Positions 20,100 through 31,197 of a stretch of 64,000 nt of DNA are shown here, piece by piece (position 1 is the first letter of the stretch; every line of letters begins with the position of its first letter). A program made the translations under genes and the position numbers. Source of the stretch: Auanema rhodensis (lineage: Eukaryota; Nematoda; Chromadorea; Rhabditida; Rhabditidae). The notes under the pieces were generated by a model that was not told where the DNA came from, ran no database searches, and worked only from the letters and a program-made list of their open reading frames with translations. The stretch spans positions 12,100,131-12,164,130 of the forward strand of contig OZ059894.1 of the NCBI GenBank assembly GCA_964057225.1. Reading direction: 5' to 3'.

Positions 20100-20340
20100 A
20101 ATGTTATATTCTTCATTATCAGTTATATCACTCTAAATCTTGTTGTTAATAGTTAGGACCACAAAGAAAACAACAGGAACAGTAACAAATGAAATGCCCA
20201 AACTTTACAGTGTTCGAGTTATTTACAGTATCTAAGACTACCTCTGTCGTGTTATTAGAGCAAACATTCGATTAACAACAACTTTTTTTTAGTTATCAAA
20301 GCTTTTTTATTTCTTCAAAAAATTTCAAATAAAATATAAA

Positions 20341-20459
20341 AGCTTACGACACCCGGGATTCCCAAGCCGTCTCCGATCCAAGTACTAACCGGGCCCAACG
20401 TTGCTTGACTTGCCAGATCGGACGGGATGGCGTACTTTCAACGTGGTATGGTCGTAAGC
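20341..20459 (-). rRNA. 5S rRNA (5S-b, unit 8)
   Basis: Starts at 20459; reference core, b-type flanks. Confidence 0.96.
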
Positions 20460-20601
20460 AATGTCATATTCTTCATTATCAGTTATATCACTCTAAATCT
20501 TGTTGTTAATAGATACGACCACAAAGAAAACAACAGGAACAGTAACAATAACAAAAAAAATTTTTTTTTCACCTATGTGTCTAAAGGTTAGCCATGTATC
20601 C

Positions 20602-20651
<50 letters not shown>

Positions 20652-21828
20652 ACAGTAAAAAGTCCAATCAAGAGAGAAATTTTTTCAACACATAGTTGTT
20701 TTTTTTTTAAATATCATTGTTTTTCCTCATAACTCGGTTTAAACTCGTTCTAACCCGTTGAAATACGTCTAGAAAGTCTTTATAACATGCATATGTATGA
20801 TAGAACTTCATATTTATTGTAATAGAAAATTTTATTTTCAGACGTCTTGGTTAACAATGATATGTTTTACCCCCTTATAATTTTTATCATAATGTTCCTT
20901 ATACGGAACGCTCAATGAAACTTGCTTCCAGAAAAATTTCTTTCTATTTTTTCTTCATATGTACGTAGATACTATAGAGAACTATGATAGAAAACTTTAA
21001 CATTCACGAAATCATCATTTCTCATTACGCTACGGAGGTTTAAAAAGCTGTGTTTTACCTTATAATAGACCGGAAAACCCTTGTGTTAAAACTGGACCGT
21101 TTTTACACATATAAAAATGTCCCGTATTCGGGACCCTAATGTAACTTTTGATTCCCTATATTTTTTTTCATGAAATTTACAATCTACTGTAGAAAGAAGA
21201 ATTATTTTTATAAAAACTGTAAATTTTTGAAAAATGAAAACAAAACGAAAACAAAAACAACTTTTTTTTGAACATTTTCTCACACAAGGGTCCCCCCTTA
21301 CCTACTTTTTTTCTCATTACTCGTTTCAACCTCATCCGATCACTCTGCAAACATGTTTAATCGTTCTAACTTGTTGAAATACGTCTTAAAAGTCTAAACA
21401 ACATGCATATGCATAATAGAAACCACCCGAATAGGCCCCCACGCACTAAACGAGATATATACATTACCAGTATAGTAATAGAACACATATTGAAGATTAA
21501 TTCGATAAGAACAATTTATTGACGTAGAGAATGTTTGTTCCGAAAAACTACAATATTAAACTATAAAAGTAACAAAAGCGTAGAGGCAGCAAAGACATGA
21601 ATAAACATAAATGTAAATACAGAATTACCAGGTAGTACATAAGTATGACAAAAAATTATAAGAAAGCCATGAAAATAGAAGGTTTGTGAACAAATGAGAG
21701 GTACATCTTTGATCGTATAGTCATTTCTAAACCGTTCGTATGCTGCAGCATCGTCATAAGCGTCACTCAAGTTGAATTTCCATGTGTACTACACGATTTT
21801 CATTCTTATTGTTACATTCTTTCCCTGA

Positions 21829-22017
21829 GGGAATGGGCCGTTCCCGCCAGCAGTGCAAGAGCGGGTCGACCCGTGAGGTGGAGCTAGCAAGCCAGCATCT
21901 ACCTCAAGTCTCAAAAATCGGTTAACCTTATTGTGAACCAATGGAACACATATCGAAGGTTAATTCGATAAGAACGATTACTACACTTTGATCTTAGCCA
22001 AAAGGCCGAGAAGCGAT
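21829..22017 (-). ncRNA. U2 snRNA (unit 8)
   Basis: Uninterrupted copy. Confidence 0.95.
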
Positions 22018-22459
22018 ACAGCATAGCCATGAGTATCAAAGACATCAAGCAAATGTATCGTACTTGTTACGAGTGCACTCTCTCATTTGAATATAAAAGT
22101 GTGGTTTGACAATCTTGACTGTACAGGTCATAAATGGCTCATATAAACTGTGGATTTACTCAACTTTTGGACTTATTTTTTTCTTATTCGAGGCGCTGCA
22201 CTTTTTTCTATTCTTTTTATTCAAATACTTGTATATAGTTTTATATGTACGGTTGCAAAGTTTCCGAATATTTTATATATTTTTATACAATAATTAGGAG
22301 AAGGTTAATACAATGAAATCTCCCAACTTTACAGTGTTTGTATTGCTTACAGTATCTAGAACAACCACTCTTGTAATATTAGAGCACATATCAATCAACA
22401 ACTTTTTCTAGTTATCAAAGCTTTTTTATTTCTTCAAGATATTTCAAATAAAATATAAA

Positions 22460-22578
22460 AGCTTACGACACCCGGGATTCCCAAGCCGTCTCCGATCCAA
22501 GTACTAACCGGGCCCAACGTTGCTTGACTTGCCAGATCGGACGGGATGGCGTACTTTCAACGTGGTATGGTCGTAAGC
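22460..22578 (-). rRNA. 5S rRNA (5S-a, unit 9)
   Basis: Starts at 22578; reference core. Confidence 0.96.
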
Positions 22579-22819
22579 AATGTTATATTCTTCATTATCA
22601 GTTATATCACTCTAAATCTTGTTGTTAATAGTTAGGACCACAAAGAAAACAACAGGAACAGTAACAAATGAAATGCCCAAACTTTACAGTGTTCGAGTTA
22701 TTTACAGTATCTAAGACTACCTCTGTCGTGTTATTAGAGCAAACATTCGATTAACAACAACTTTTTTTTAGTTATCAAAGCTTTTTTATTTCTTCAAAAA
22801 ATTTCAAATAAAATATAAA

Positions 22820-22938
22820 AGCTTACGACACCCGGGATTCCCAAGCCGTCTCCGATCCAAGTACTAACCGGGCCCAACGTTGCTTGACTTGCCAGATCGG
22901 ACGGGATGGCGTACTTTCAACGTGGTATGGTCGTAAGC
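22820..22938 (-). rRNA. 5S rRNA (5S-b, unit 9)
   Basis: Starts at 22938; reference core, b-type flanks. Confidence 0.96.
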
Positions 22939-23080
22939 AATGTCATATTCTTCATTATCAGTTATATCACTCTAAATCTTGTTGTTAATAGATACGACCA
23001 CAAAGAAAACAACAGGAACAGTAACAATAACAAAAAAAATTTTTTTTTCACCTATGTGTCTAAAGGTTAGCCATGTATCC

Positions 23081-23124
<44 letters not shown>

Positions 23125-24301
23125 ACAGTAAAAAGTCCAATCAAGAGAGAAATTTTTTCAACACATAGTTGTTTTTTTTTTAAATATCATTGTTTTTCCT
23201 CATAACTCGGTTTAAACTCGTTCTAACCCGTTGAAATACGTCTAGAAAGTCTTTATAACATGCATATGTATGATAGAACTTCATATTTATTGTAATAGAA
23301 AATTTTATTTTCAGACGTCTTGGTTAACAATGATATGTTTTACCCCCTTATAATTTTTATCATAATGTTCCTTATACGGAACGCTCAATGAAACTTGCTT
23401 CCAGAAAAATTTCTTTCTATTTTTTCTTCATATGTACGTAGATACTATAGAGAACTATGATAGAAAACTTTAACATTCACGAAATCATCATTTCTCATTA
23501 CGCTACGGAGGTTTAAAAAGCTGTGTTTTACCTTATAATAGACCGGAAAACCCTTGTGTTAAAACTGGACCGTTTTTACACATATAAAAATGTCCCGTAT
23601 TCGGGACCCTAATGTAACTTTTGATTCCCTATATTTTTTTTCATGAAATTTACAATCTACTGTAGAAAGAAGAATTATTTTTATAAAAACTGTAAATTTT
23701 TGAAAAATGAAAACAAAACGAAAACAAAAACAACTTTTTTTTGAACATTTTCTCACACAAGGGTCCCCCCTTACCTACTTTTTTTCTCATTACTCGTTTC
23801 AACCTCATCCGATCACTCTGCAAACATGTTTAATCGTTCTAACTTGTTGAAATACGTCTTAAAAGTCTAAACAACATGCATATGCATAATAGAAACCACC
23901 CGAATAGGCCCCCACGCACTAAACGAGATATATACATTACCAGTATAGTAATAGAACACATATTGAAGATTAATTCGATAAGAACAATTTATTGACGTAG
24001 AGAATGTTTGTTCCGAAAAACTACAATATTAAACTATAAAAGTAACAAAAGCGTAGAGGCAGCAAAGACATGAATAAACATAAATGTAAATACAGAATTA
24101 CCAGGTAGTACATAAGTATGACAAAAAATTATAAGAAAGCCATGAAAATAGAAGGTTTGTGAACAAATGAGAGGTACATCTTTGATCGTATAGTCATTTC
24201 TAAACCGTTCGTATGCTGCAGCATCGTCATAAGCGTCACTCAAGTTGAATTTCCATGTGTACTACACGATTTTCATTCTTATTGTTACATTCTTTCCCTG
24301 A

Positions 24302-24490
24302 GGGAATGGGCCGTTCCCGCCAGCAGTGCAAGAGCGGGTCGACCCGTGAGGTGGAGCTAGCAAGCCAGCATCTACCTCAAGTCTCAAAAATCGGTTAACC
24401 TTATTGTGAACCAATGGAACACATATCGAAGGTTAATTCGATAAGAACGATTACTACACTTTGATCTTAGCCAAAAGGCCGAGAAGCGAT
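24302..24490 (-). ncRNA. U2 snRNA (unit 9)
   Basis: Uninterrupted copy. Confidence 0.95.
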
Positions 24491-24932
24491 ACAGCATAGC
24501 CATGAGTATCAAAGACATCAAGCAAATGTATCGTACTTGTTACGAGTGCACTCTCTCATTTGAATATAAAAGTGTGGTTTGACAATCTTGACTGTACAGG
24601 TCATAAATGGCTCATATAAACTGTGGATTTACTCAACTTTTGGACTTATTTTTTTCTTATTCGAAGCGCTGCACTTTTTTCTATTCTTTTTATTCAAATA
24701 CTTGTATATAGTTTTATATGTACGGTTGCAAAGTTTCCGAATATTTTATATATTTTTATACAATAATTAGGAGAAGGTTAATACAATGAAATCTCCCAAC
24801 TTTACAGTGTTTGTATTGCTTACAGTATCTAGAACAACCACTCTTGTAATATTAGAGCACATATCAATCAACAACTTTTTCTAGTTATCAAAGCTTTTTT
24901 ATTTCTTCAAGATATTTCAAATAAAATATAAA

Positions 24933-25051
24933 AGCTTACGACACCCGGGATTCCCAAGCCGTCTCCGATCCAAGTACTAACCGGGCCCAACGTTGCTTGA
25001 CTTGCCAGATCGGACGGGATGGCGTACTTTCAACGTGGTATGGTCGTAAGC
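24933..25051 (-). rRNA. 5S rRNA (5S-a, unit 10)
   Basis: Starts at 25051; reference core. Confidence 0.96.
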
Positions 25052-25292
25052 AATGTTATATTCTTCATTATCAGTTATATCACTCTAAATCTTGTTGTTA
25101 ATAGTTAGGACCACAAAGAAAACAACAGGAACAGTAACAAATGAAATGCCCAAACTTTACAGTGTTCGAGTTATTTACAGTATCTAAGACTACCTCTGTC
25201 GTGTTATTAGAGCAAACATTCGATTAACAACAACTTTTTTTTAGTTATCAAAGCTTTTTTATTTCTTCAAAAAATTTCAAATAAAATATAAA

Positions 25293-25411
25293 AGCTTACG
25301 ACACCCGGGATTCCCAAGCCGTCTCCGATCCAAGTACTAACCGGGCCCAACGTTGCTTGACTTGCCAGATCGGACGGGATGGCGTACTTTCAACGTGGTA
25401 TGGTCGTAAGC
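25293..25411 (-). rRNA. 5S rRNA (5S-b, unit 10)
   Basis: Starts at 25411; reference core, b-type flanks. Confidence 0.96.
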
Positions 25412-25553
25412 AATGTCATATTCTTCATTATCAGTTATATCACTCTAAATCTTGTTGTTAATAGATACGACCACAAAGAAAACAACAGGAACAGTAACAA
25501 TAACAAAAAAAATTTTTTTTTCACCTATGTGTCTAAAGGTTAGCCATGTATCC

Positions 25554-25603
<50 letters not shown>

Positions 25604-26780
25604 ACAGTAAAAAGTCCAATCAAGAGAGAAATTTTTTCAACACATAGTTGTTTTTTTTTTAAATATCATTGTTTTTCCTCATAACTCGGTTTAAACTCGT
25701 TCTAACCCGTTGAAATACGTCTAGAAAGTCTTTATAACATGCATATGTATGATAGAACTTCATATTTATTGTAATAGAAAATTTTATTTTCAGACGTCTT
25801 GGTTAACAATGATATGTTTTACCCCCTTATAATTTTTATCATAATGTTCCTTATACGGAACGCTCAATGAAACTTGCTTCCAGAAAAATTTCTTTCTATT
25901 TTTTCTTCATATGTACGTAGATACTATAGAGAACTATGATAGAAAACTTTAACATTCACGAAATCATCATTTCTCATTACGCTACGGAGGTTTAAAAAGC
26001 TGTGTTTTACCTTATAATAGACCGGAAAACCCTTGTGTTAAAACTGGACCGTTTTTACACATATAAAAATGTCCCGTATTCGGGACCCTAATGTAACTTT
26101 TGATTCCCTATATTTTTTTTCATGAAATTTACAATCTACTGTAGAAAGAAGAATTATTTTTATAAAAACTGTAAATTTTTGAAAAATGAAAACAAAACGA
26201 AAACAAAAACAACTTTTTTTTGAACATTTTCTCACACAAGGGTCCCCCCTTACCTACTTTTTTTCTCATTACTCGTTTCAACCTCATCCGATCACTCTGC
26301 AAACATGTTTAATCGTTCTAACTTGTTGAAATACGTCTTAAAAGTCTAAACAACATGCATATGCATAATAGAAACCACCCGAATAGGCCCCCACGCACTA
26401 AACGAGATATATACATTACCAGTATAGTAATAGAACACATATTGAAGATTAATTCGATAAGAACAATTTATTGACGTAGAGAATGTTTGTTCCGAAAAAC
26501 TACAATATTAAACTATAAAAGTAACAAAAGCGTAGAGGCAGCAAAGACATGAATAAACATAAATGTAAATACAGAATTACCAGGTAGTACATAAGTATGA
26601 CAAAAAATTATAAGAAAGCCATGAAAATAGAAGGTTTGTGAACAAATGAGAGGTACATCTTTGATCGTATAGTCATTTCTAAACCGTTCGTATGCTGCAG
26701 CATCGTCATAAGCGTCACTCAAGTTGAATTTCCATGTGTACTATACGATTTTCATTCTTATTGTTACATTCTTTCCCTGA

Positions 26781-26932
26781 GGGAATGGGCCGTTCCCGCC
26801 AGCAGTGCAAGAGCGGGTCGACCCGTGAGGTGGAGCTAGCAAGCCAGCATCTACCTCAAGTCTCAAAAATCGGTTAACCTTATTGTGAACCAATGGAACA
26901 CATATCGAAGGTTAATTCGATAAGAACGATTA
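26781..26932 (-). pseudogene. U2 snRNA 3' fragment (nt 38-189), unit 10
   Basis: Downstream half of the split U2, from the element's 3' junction to the U2 3' end. It holds the Sm site and stem-loops III and IV but has no promoter. Confidence 0.94.
26874..26932. repeat. 59-bp target-site duplication, left copy (unit 10)
   Basis: U2 nt 38-96. Exact repeat of 30660..30718. Left neighbour CGG and right neighbour ATGG (element) differ from those of the other copy (CCA and CTAC), which fixes the length at 59 bp. Confidence 0.95.
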
Positions 26933-27079
26933 ATGGTTTATTGGATAACTAATGTTATGAAACAATAAATAACCAATAAAAAAGAGCCCAGAATCGGGGA
27001 GACGGTATTACCAGTACAACTTAAAACAACAAGTGATTAAAAAGTACAAAATAAAACACATTACCAACAGAGGCTAAAA

Positions 27080-27093
27080 CGACTCAAGAGTCG
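27080..27093 (-). other. Perfect hairpin in the retrotransposon 3' UTR
   Basis: CGACTC-AA-GAGTCG, a 6-bp stem with a 2-nt gap, followed by a G-rich run. It is kept in all three copies (15723..15736, 27080..27093, 40768..40781) although the surrounding 3' UTR has changed. In R2-type elements the reverse transcriptase recognises a structured 3' UTR, and this is a candidate part of such a signal. Confidence 0.5.
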
Positions 27094-27328
27094 GGGGAGT
27101 GGGTTAAAAAAAGTAATGAATAACAAAAAAAATGAATAATAAAGCAGAACAGTGAAAAGTAAATATCAAGTGCCGCTATGATCAAACAATTTGAGTGCCT
27201 ACGGCAATGGTGTTAAAAATAAACAACAAAATACATGTACCAATGAAGGTCAGAAAGAGAGAAAGAAAAAAGACAAAAATAAGTAATACAAAAAGTAAAA
27301 AATATATTACAATCAAATCACAAACAAG

Positions 27329-30300
27329 TCAATGGATAATTTCTTCTTCATACTGCCTTACACCAGAAACATGTTCCACGTAGATATTCCTGGCCCACTT
27401 GATGGTATCGGCGACGACGAGCTTCTCCATTAGCCGGTTGTAGTGGCTGCTGATCTTGAGTGATCGGAGGGCTTGTACGTTGAGCGGGTCCATAGTTCCA
27501 AGCATTCCTACAACATACGCTTCTACACTAGTCTTATAACCAAGACATTGGTATTGGCTGGCTATGTCAGCATATTTCCTCTCCTTTATCATACGCGCGG
27601 CTATCATGGCTTGTCGGCGGTTTTCATAGCTCACTGTAACATCAACGATACTACAGTGTTTTGCGTCATGATCGACCACTACTATGTCAGGTCGGAGTGT
27701 ACTATTAATGCCAGGAAGAGGCTGGTTAGTGTAAACTTCTCCGTTTTTAGGCTCTGGCAGGGCTTTGATAAGACGGTCCACGATGTTGTTGTGGCGGAGT
27801 TGGATTGCTCTCGTGTGAAAGTGGCAGTGTCCAAGAACATGTGCAGCAGTTTCGTTGGGGTAACTACACCTGCGGCACTGTTTGTTTCCTTCTCCGTGTC
27901 TTCTACAGCCATTGAGCTGGAGAGTATTAAGTCGAGCCTTGTGGATGAATCGCCAATCAGCAAACCGTATGAAATCTCCCTTCGCCATAAAGTGATTGGA
28001 CGCTTTGTTGAGCATTGTGACATCAAAGACTTTCCCTTGATCCGGTTTTTGAAGAAGGATCCGAAGGTCTTTCAGCCATAATGCACGTCGCAGGCTTCTG
28101 TGGCATAGTGAAGGTGTTAACAGTTGGTTGTTTAGATTGAGTTCTAAACCACTTTCGAGGCATGTCCAGTTAGCGTTGATGAGTTTCTTGAGTTGACGCA
28201 TCGCTACTCTTACTCTAGTCCAGATGGAGGAAACATCAGATGTTTCGGTGTCGAAAATGCCATCAACGGAACCGTTGTAATATGCAGCTGTCTCATCGTT
28301 ACTGGCTTGACGTTTAATCCTTTTTGATGCTACTTTTATTGAGTCTTGATGCGCAATATCAGCTACTACAAGATCAGATGACTTCAAAAGTTGGTAGGCA
28401 TGAGTGACTTCACAGACGTCTGACAGGTGTTGGAGTCGAGAGAGACCAAGTCCGCCGTAGTTAGTTGGCAGGTAGATTGGTTCAGCACTGGCGTTTGGAG
28501 GATAGTGCATCCATCTACGGGCACAGCGTTTGAGTTCTTTGTCAAAGGCGACTAGTTTACTCTTTGGGACGTGGCCATTCGTCATATGAAAATTAAGGCA
28601 GGGCATCAGGAAGGTGCGTACTGCGTCAGCTTTCTGCCATTCAGCCAGTAAGGATTTGTCAATTTTTTCCAAGTGTTGACTCATGATATTCACTGTTGGA
28701 ACCGCAGACTTATGTAAATGCATTCCAGTAGGGATTCCCAGGTGGGAGTAGCTGTCAAATTTGCTGAGAGCGGGTAGAAAGCAGCTCTGAAGCATGTATG
28801 AGGCTGTTGATATTTTCCCTTTGTCGATCGTCAAAGTGGCGCATTTCGCTGGTTTGAAGGTCAAGCCTGTGAAATTAGCCGCATTTGATGCTGCGTCCAA
28901 CATTTTCTGTAGATCTTCTGATGATGAGGAGACCAGGGCAAGGTCATCGGCGTACGCTAGCACAGCGATGTTGTGATTGTGTAGCTTATAGCCTGTAGAG
29001 GTTTCCAAGATGGTTTTAATTAGAGGTTCAATGGCAAGGTTGAACAGGATCGGAGATAGTGGGGATCCTTGTAACACACCTGCGTGAACTGGAATGGTCG
29101 AAGTGAGTCCGGAGCCTGTCTGGATTCTTGTAGAGGCATCTGTGTATAGAGCTCGTACTCGGGATATTGAGGCTTCAGCCATTCCTGACCATCTTAGAAC
29201 GTCTAGCAGAGTTTCGTGTGGCAGCGATCCAAAAGCGTTTGCGAGATCAAGCCAAGCAATTGCAATTTTCTCACGTTTACGTTTAGCGTCTGCAATGGTA
29301 CTTTGCAACAAAAAGTTGTGTTCCATGCATCCAGCTTTGGCCACAAAGCCCTTTTGGGAGGGAGAAAGTCTTTTTTCTGCTCTTGCCCATGTTAGCAGTC
29401 GATGCGTAAGACAAGCTGAGTACGTCTTACCAATTGTGCACGAAAGTGCTATTGGTCGCCAGTTGTTAATGTCAGCTTTATCACCTTTCTTATGGATGAG
29501 GACGGTGGTCGACTCTTTCCAGGAAAAAGGGATGTGTCCTAGCTTGTGTACGGTGTTAAATATCGCTGCTAATATGTGACCTCCTTGGTCAAATTTCTTC
29601 CAGTGCGAGTATCGAAGTCCATCAGCTCCTGGAGCCGTATCGCTGCAACGTCGTATGCGTTCCCAGACTTCCAAAGGGGTGAAAACACCTTCTAATGGGT
29701 CGGTACTAGTTGGCAAATCCGGTCTGGTGACTGTGATGGGGAGGGCTGGGCCTTGACTGCTGTGAACAGAAAGGAAGTGTTTTTCAACATCTGCAGATGG
29801 TATGGTGCAGGTTTCACTTTGTTCTCCGAGCAGTTGTCGAAAGGCTTTCTTCTTGTTGGCCCTCCAAAGCTTCTGGATCTTCATCGCCTGGGTTTTTTGG
29901 TCTTCCTCAGGTTGTGTGTGTGGTCGGCGCCTTTGTCGGAAGTTGGGAACTTTGATCATAATGTCAAGAGACTTTCTGATTGTGTCTACCAACTCTTCCA
30001 GGACCTGCTCGAGCTCACTTTTGCACACTACCTTTTTAATTCTATCCACCCAAATATTTTCAGAGTTTCTATTCGGATCAGGGTCGGCAAAAGATGGTTC
30101 TGTACTCGGAACCCTGATCTCGTTGAATATTTCACTCTCTCGCGGAAGGGGGGAAACTTCGGCCTCTGGGGACAAGTCCAGAATTGGGGCCTCAAACAAG
30201 CGTACCGTTGATGGAGATCCTTGTTCCTGTCCACTGGATGATGTTTCCTCCATTGTACGCTCCTCCACGGGCGGGGTGGTCGTCCTTGTGCCTGGTGGGC

Positions 30301-30607
30301 GGGTGTTCCTGATCCTCCGCAATATAGGGCGGGAACTGGGCTCTCTCGGAGATAGAGGTGAGATCACCACAGTTTCCTCTATGATGCGGAGGCATCCTTC
30401 AGCTTTTTTCTGATGGCTTTTAACGGCCTTCAGATTGCTGGTGAGGCCACAGGCACGGCACTCAAATTCTACTCCGACCTCATGTTCTCTCCGAAGATGG
30501 CGGACGAGACCATTGTGGTCTGAGTAGGATCGCGGAATAGGAGCGCAGATTGAACAAGAAAAAGGGCTCTGAAGAGGCACCTTTAGCTTGTAAAGCCCTT
30601 GCTCCAT
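27329..30607 (-). CDS. Retrotransposon polyprotein: zinc fingers, reverse transcriptase, RLE endonuclease (copy 1)
   Basis: 1,092 residues from the ATG at 30607, intact. The enzyme would nick the U2 gene and copy its own RNA in place (target-primed reverse transcription). Order: a C2H2-like finger (Cys18, Cys21, His37, His42) and a C2HC-like finger (Cys50, Cys53, His65, Cys72), likely DNA-binding; a Pro/Ser/Thr-rich linker (about 80-180); a basic segment (225-260); the RT from about 320, with APGADGLRYS (325-334), HKKGDKADINNWRPIAL (372-388), Asp454 in AWLDLANAFG, LQGSPLSPILF (512-522) and YADD (552-555); a thumb-like region with YGGLGL; a CCHC knuckle (Cys911, Cys914, His923, Cys928); and a restriction-like endonuclease with RPD (972-974), Asp989, Glu995 and ERKY (1009-1012). 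No APE nuclease, RNase H or Ulp1 protease seen. Length fits R2/NeSL-type proteins. Confidence 0.95.
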   Translation of the reverse strand: MEQGLYKLKVPLQSPFSCSICAPIPRSYSDHNGLVRHLRREHEVGVEFECRACGLTSNLKAVKSHQKKAEGCLRIIEETVVISPLSPREPSSRPILRRIRNTRPPGTRTTTPPVEERTMEETSSSGQEQGSPSTVRLFEAPILDLSPEAEVSPLPRESEIFNEIRVPSTEPSFADPDPNRNSENIWVDRIKKVVCKSELEQVLEELVDTIRKSLDIMIKVPNFRQRRRPHTQPEEDQKTQAMKIQKLWRANKKKAFRQLLGEQSETCTIPSADVEKHFLSVHSSQGPALPITVTRPDLPTSTDPLEGVFTPLEVWERIRRCSDTAPGADGLRYSHWKKFDQGGHILAAIFNTVHKLGHIPFSWKESTTVLIHKKGDKADINNWRPIALSCTIGKTYSACLTHRLLTWARAEKRLSPSQKGFVAKAGCMEHNFLLQSTIADAKRKREKIAIAWLDLANAFGSLPHETLLDVLRWSGMAEASISRVRALYTDASTRIQTGSGLTSTIPVHAGVLQGSPLSPILFNLAIEPLIKTILETSTGYKLHNHNIAVLAYADDLALVSSSSEDLQKMLDAASNAANFTGLTFKPAKCATLTIDKGKISTASYMLQSCFLPALSKFDSYSHLGIPTGMHLHKSAVPTVNIMSQHLEKIDKSLLAEWQKADAVRTFLMPCLNFHMTNGHVPKSKLVAFDKELKRCARRWMHYPPNASAEPIYLPTNYGGLGLSRLQHLSDVCEVTHAYQLLKSSDLVVADIAHQDSIKVASKRIKRQASNDETAAYYNGSVDGIFDTETSDVSSIWTRVRVAMRQLKKLINANWTCLESGLELNLNNQLLTPSLCHRSLRRALWLKDLRILLQKPDQGKVFDVTMLNKASNHFMAKGDFIRFADWRFIHKARLNTLQLNGCRRHGEGNKQCRRCSYPNETAAHVLGHCHFHTRAIQLRHNNIVDRLIKALPEPKNGEVYTNQPLPGINSTLRPDIVVVDHDAKHCSIVDVTVSYENRRQAMIAARMIKERKYADIASQYQCLGYKTSVEAYVVGMLGTMDPLNVQALRSLKISSHYNRLMEKLVVADTIKWARNIYVEHVSGVRQYEEEIIH

Positions 30608-30659
30608 CTCTAGCAGATCTAAAGACTTACGTAGTACAGTTGCAATATCGATTTAGCCA

Positions 30660-30718
30660 TTAACCTTATTGTGAACCAATGGAACACATATCGAAGGTTA
30701 ATTCGATAAGAACGATTA
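30660..30718. repeat. 59-bp target-site duplication, right copy (unit 10)
   Basis: Exact repeat of 26874..26932. Confidence 0.95.
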
Positions 30719-30755
30719 CTACACTTTGATCTTAGCCAAAAGGCCGAGAAGCGAT
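30660..30755 (-). pseudogene. U2 snRNA 5' fragment (nt 1-96), unit 10
   Basis: Because of the 59-bp duplication, U2 nt 1-96 are continuous upstream of the element, ending directly before where the Sm site would be. It keeps the U2 promoter, so transcription would run from U2 into the element's sense strand. Confidence 0.94.
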
Positions 30756-31197
30756 ACAGCATAGCCATGAGTATCAAAGACATCAAGCAAATGTATCGTA
30801 CTTGTTACGAGTGCACTCTCTCATTTGAATATAAAAGTGTGGTTTGACAATCTTGACTGTACAGGTCATAAATGGCTCATATAAACTGTGGATTTACTCA
30901 ACTTTTGGACTTATTTTTTTCTTATTCGAAGCGCTGCACTTTTTTCTATTCTTTTTATTCAAATACTTGTATATAGTTTTATATGTACGGTTGCAAAGTT
31001 TCCGAATATTTTATATATTTTTATACAATAATTAGGAGAAGGTTAATACAATGAAATCTCCCAACTTTACAGTGTTTGTATTGCTTACAGTATCTAGAAC
31101 AACCACTCTTGTAATATTAGAGCACATATCAATCAACAACTTTTTCTAGTTATCAAAGCTTTTTTATTTCTTCAAGATATTTCAAATAAAATATAAA

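Larger units (their letters stand above)
19539..22017 (-). repeat. Array unit 8 (2479 bp, standard)
   Basis: Two 5S genes, (AT)22 at 20606..20649, intact U2. Carries the GAGGCGCTG variant shared with unit 9. Confidence 0.95.
22018..24490 (-). repeat. Array unit 9 (2473 bp, standard)
   Basis: Two 5S genes, (AT)19 at 23085..23122, intact U2. GAGGCGCTG variant as in unit 8. Confidence 0.95.
26933..30659 (-). mobile_element. Full-length U2-specific non-LTR retrotransposon, copy 1 (Utopia-like)
   Basis: 3,727 bp inserted in U2 sense orientation. The parts are a 52-bp 5' UTR (30608..30659), one ORF (27329..30607) and a 396-bp 3' UTR (26933..27328) ending ...CAATAAACCAT with no poly(A). The 3' junction lies between U2 nt 37 and 38, inside GTAG|TA of the branch-site recognition sequence. 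The 5' junction lies after U2 nt 96, just before the Sm site, giving a 59-bp duplication. This is the footprint of target-primed reverse transcription with an enzyme that cuts the two strands 59 bp apart. RLE-type elements specific for U2 (Utopia) are known. The assignment here rests on domain order and target only. Confidence 0.93.
24491..30755 (-). repeat. Array unit 10 (6265 bp, full-length retrotransposon in its U2)
   Basis: Two 5S genes, (AT)22 at 25558..25601, and a U2 gene split by a 3,727-bp element plus a 59-bp duplication. Removing these leaves 2479 bp. One private change in the U2 3' flank (CTATACGATTTTC for CTACACGATTTTC at about 26743). Confidence 0.95.

Noticed and set aside
29094-30413. 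Long plus-strand open frames (152-203 codons) opposite the retrotransposon ORF, repeated at 16099, 27473, 41161 and 42782
   Set aside because: They are antisense shadows of the RT ORF, many starting with non-ATG codons. They occur in the same places in each copy because the ORF is the same.
27329-30607. APE endonuclease, RNase H or Ulp1 protease domain in the retrotransposon protein
   Set aside because: No matching motifs were seen. The nuclease is the C-terminal restriction-like type, and the 80-260 region is a disordered-looking linker.
30608-30659. HDV-type ribozyme at the retrotransposon 5' end
   Set aside because: The 52-nt 5' UTR shows no P1-P3 pairing pattern that I could build by eye. 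Known R2 ribozymes are longer.
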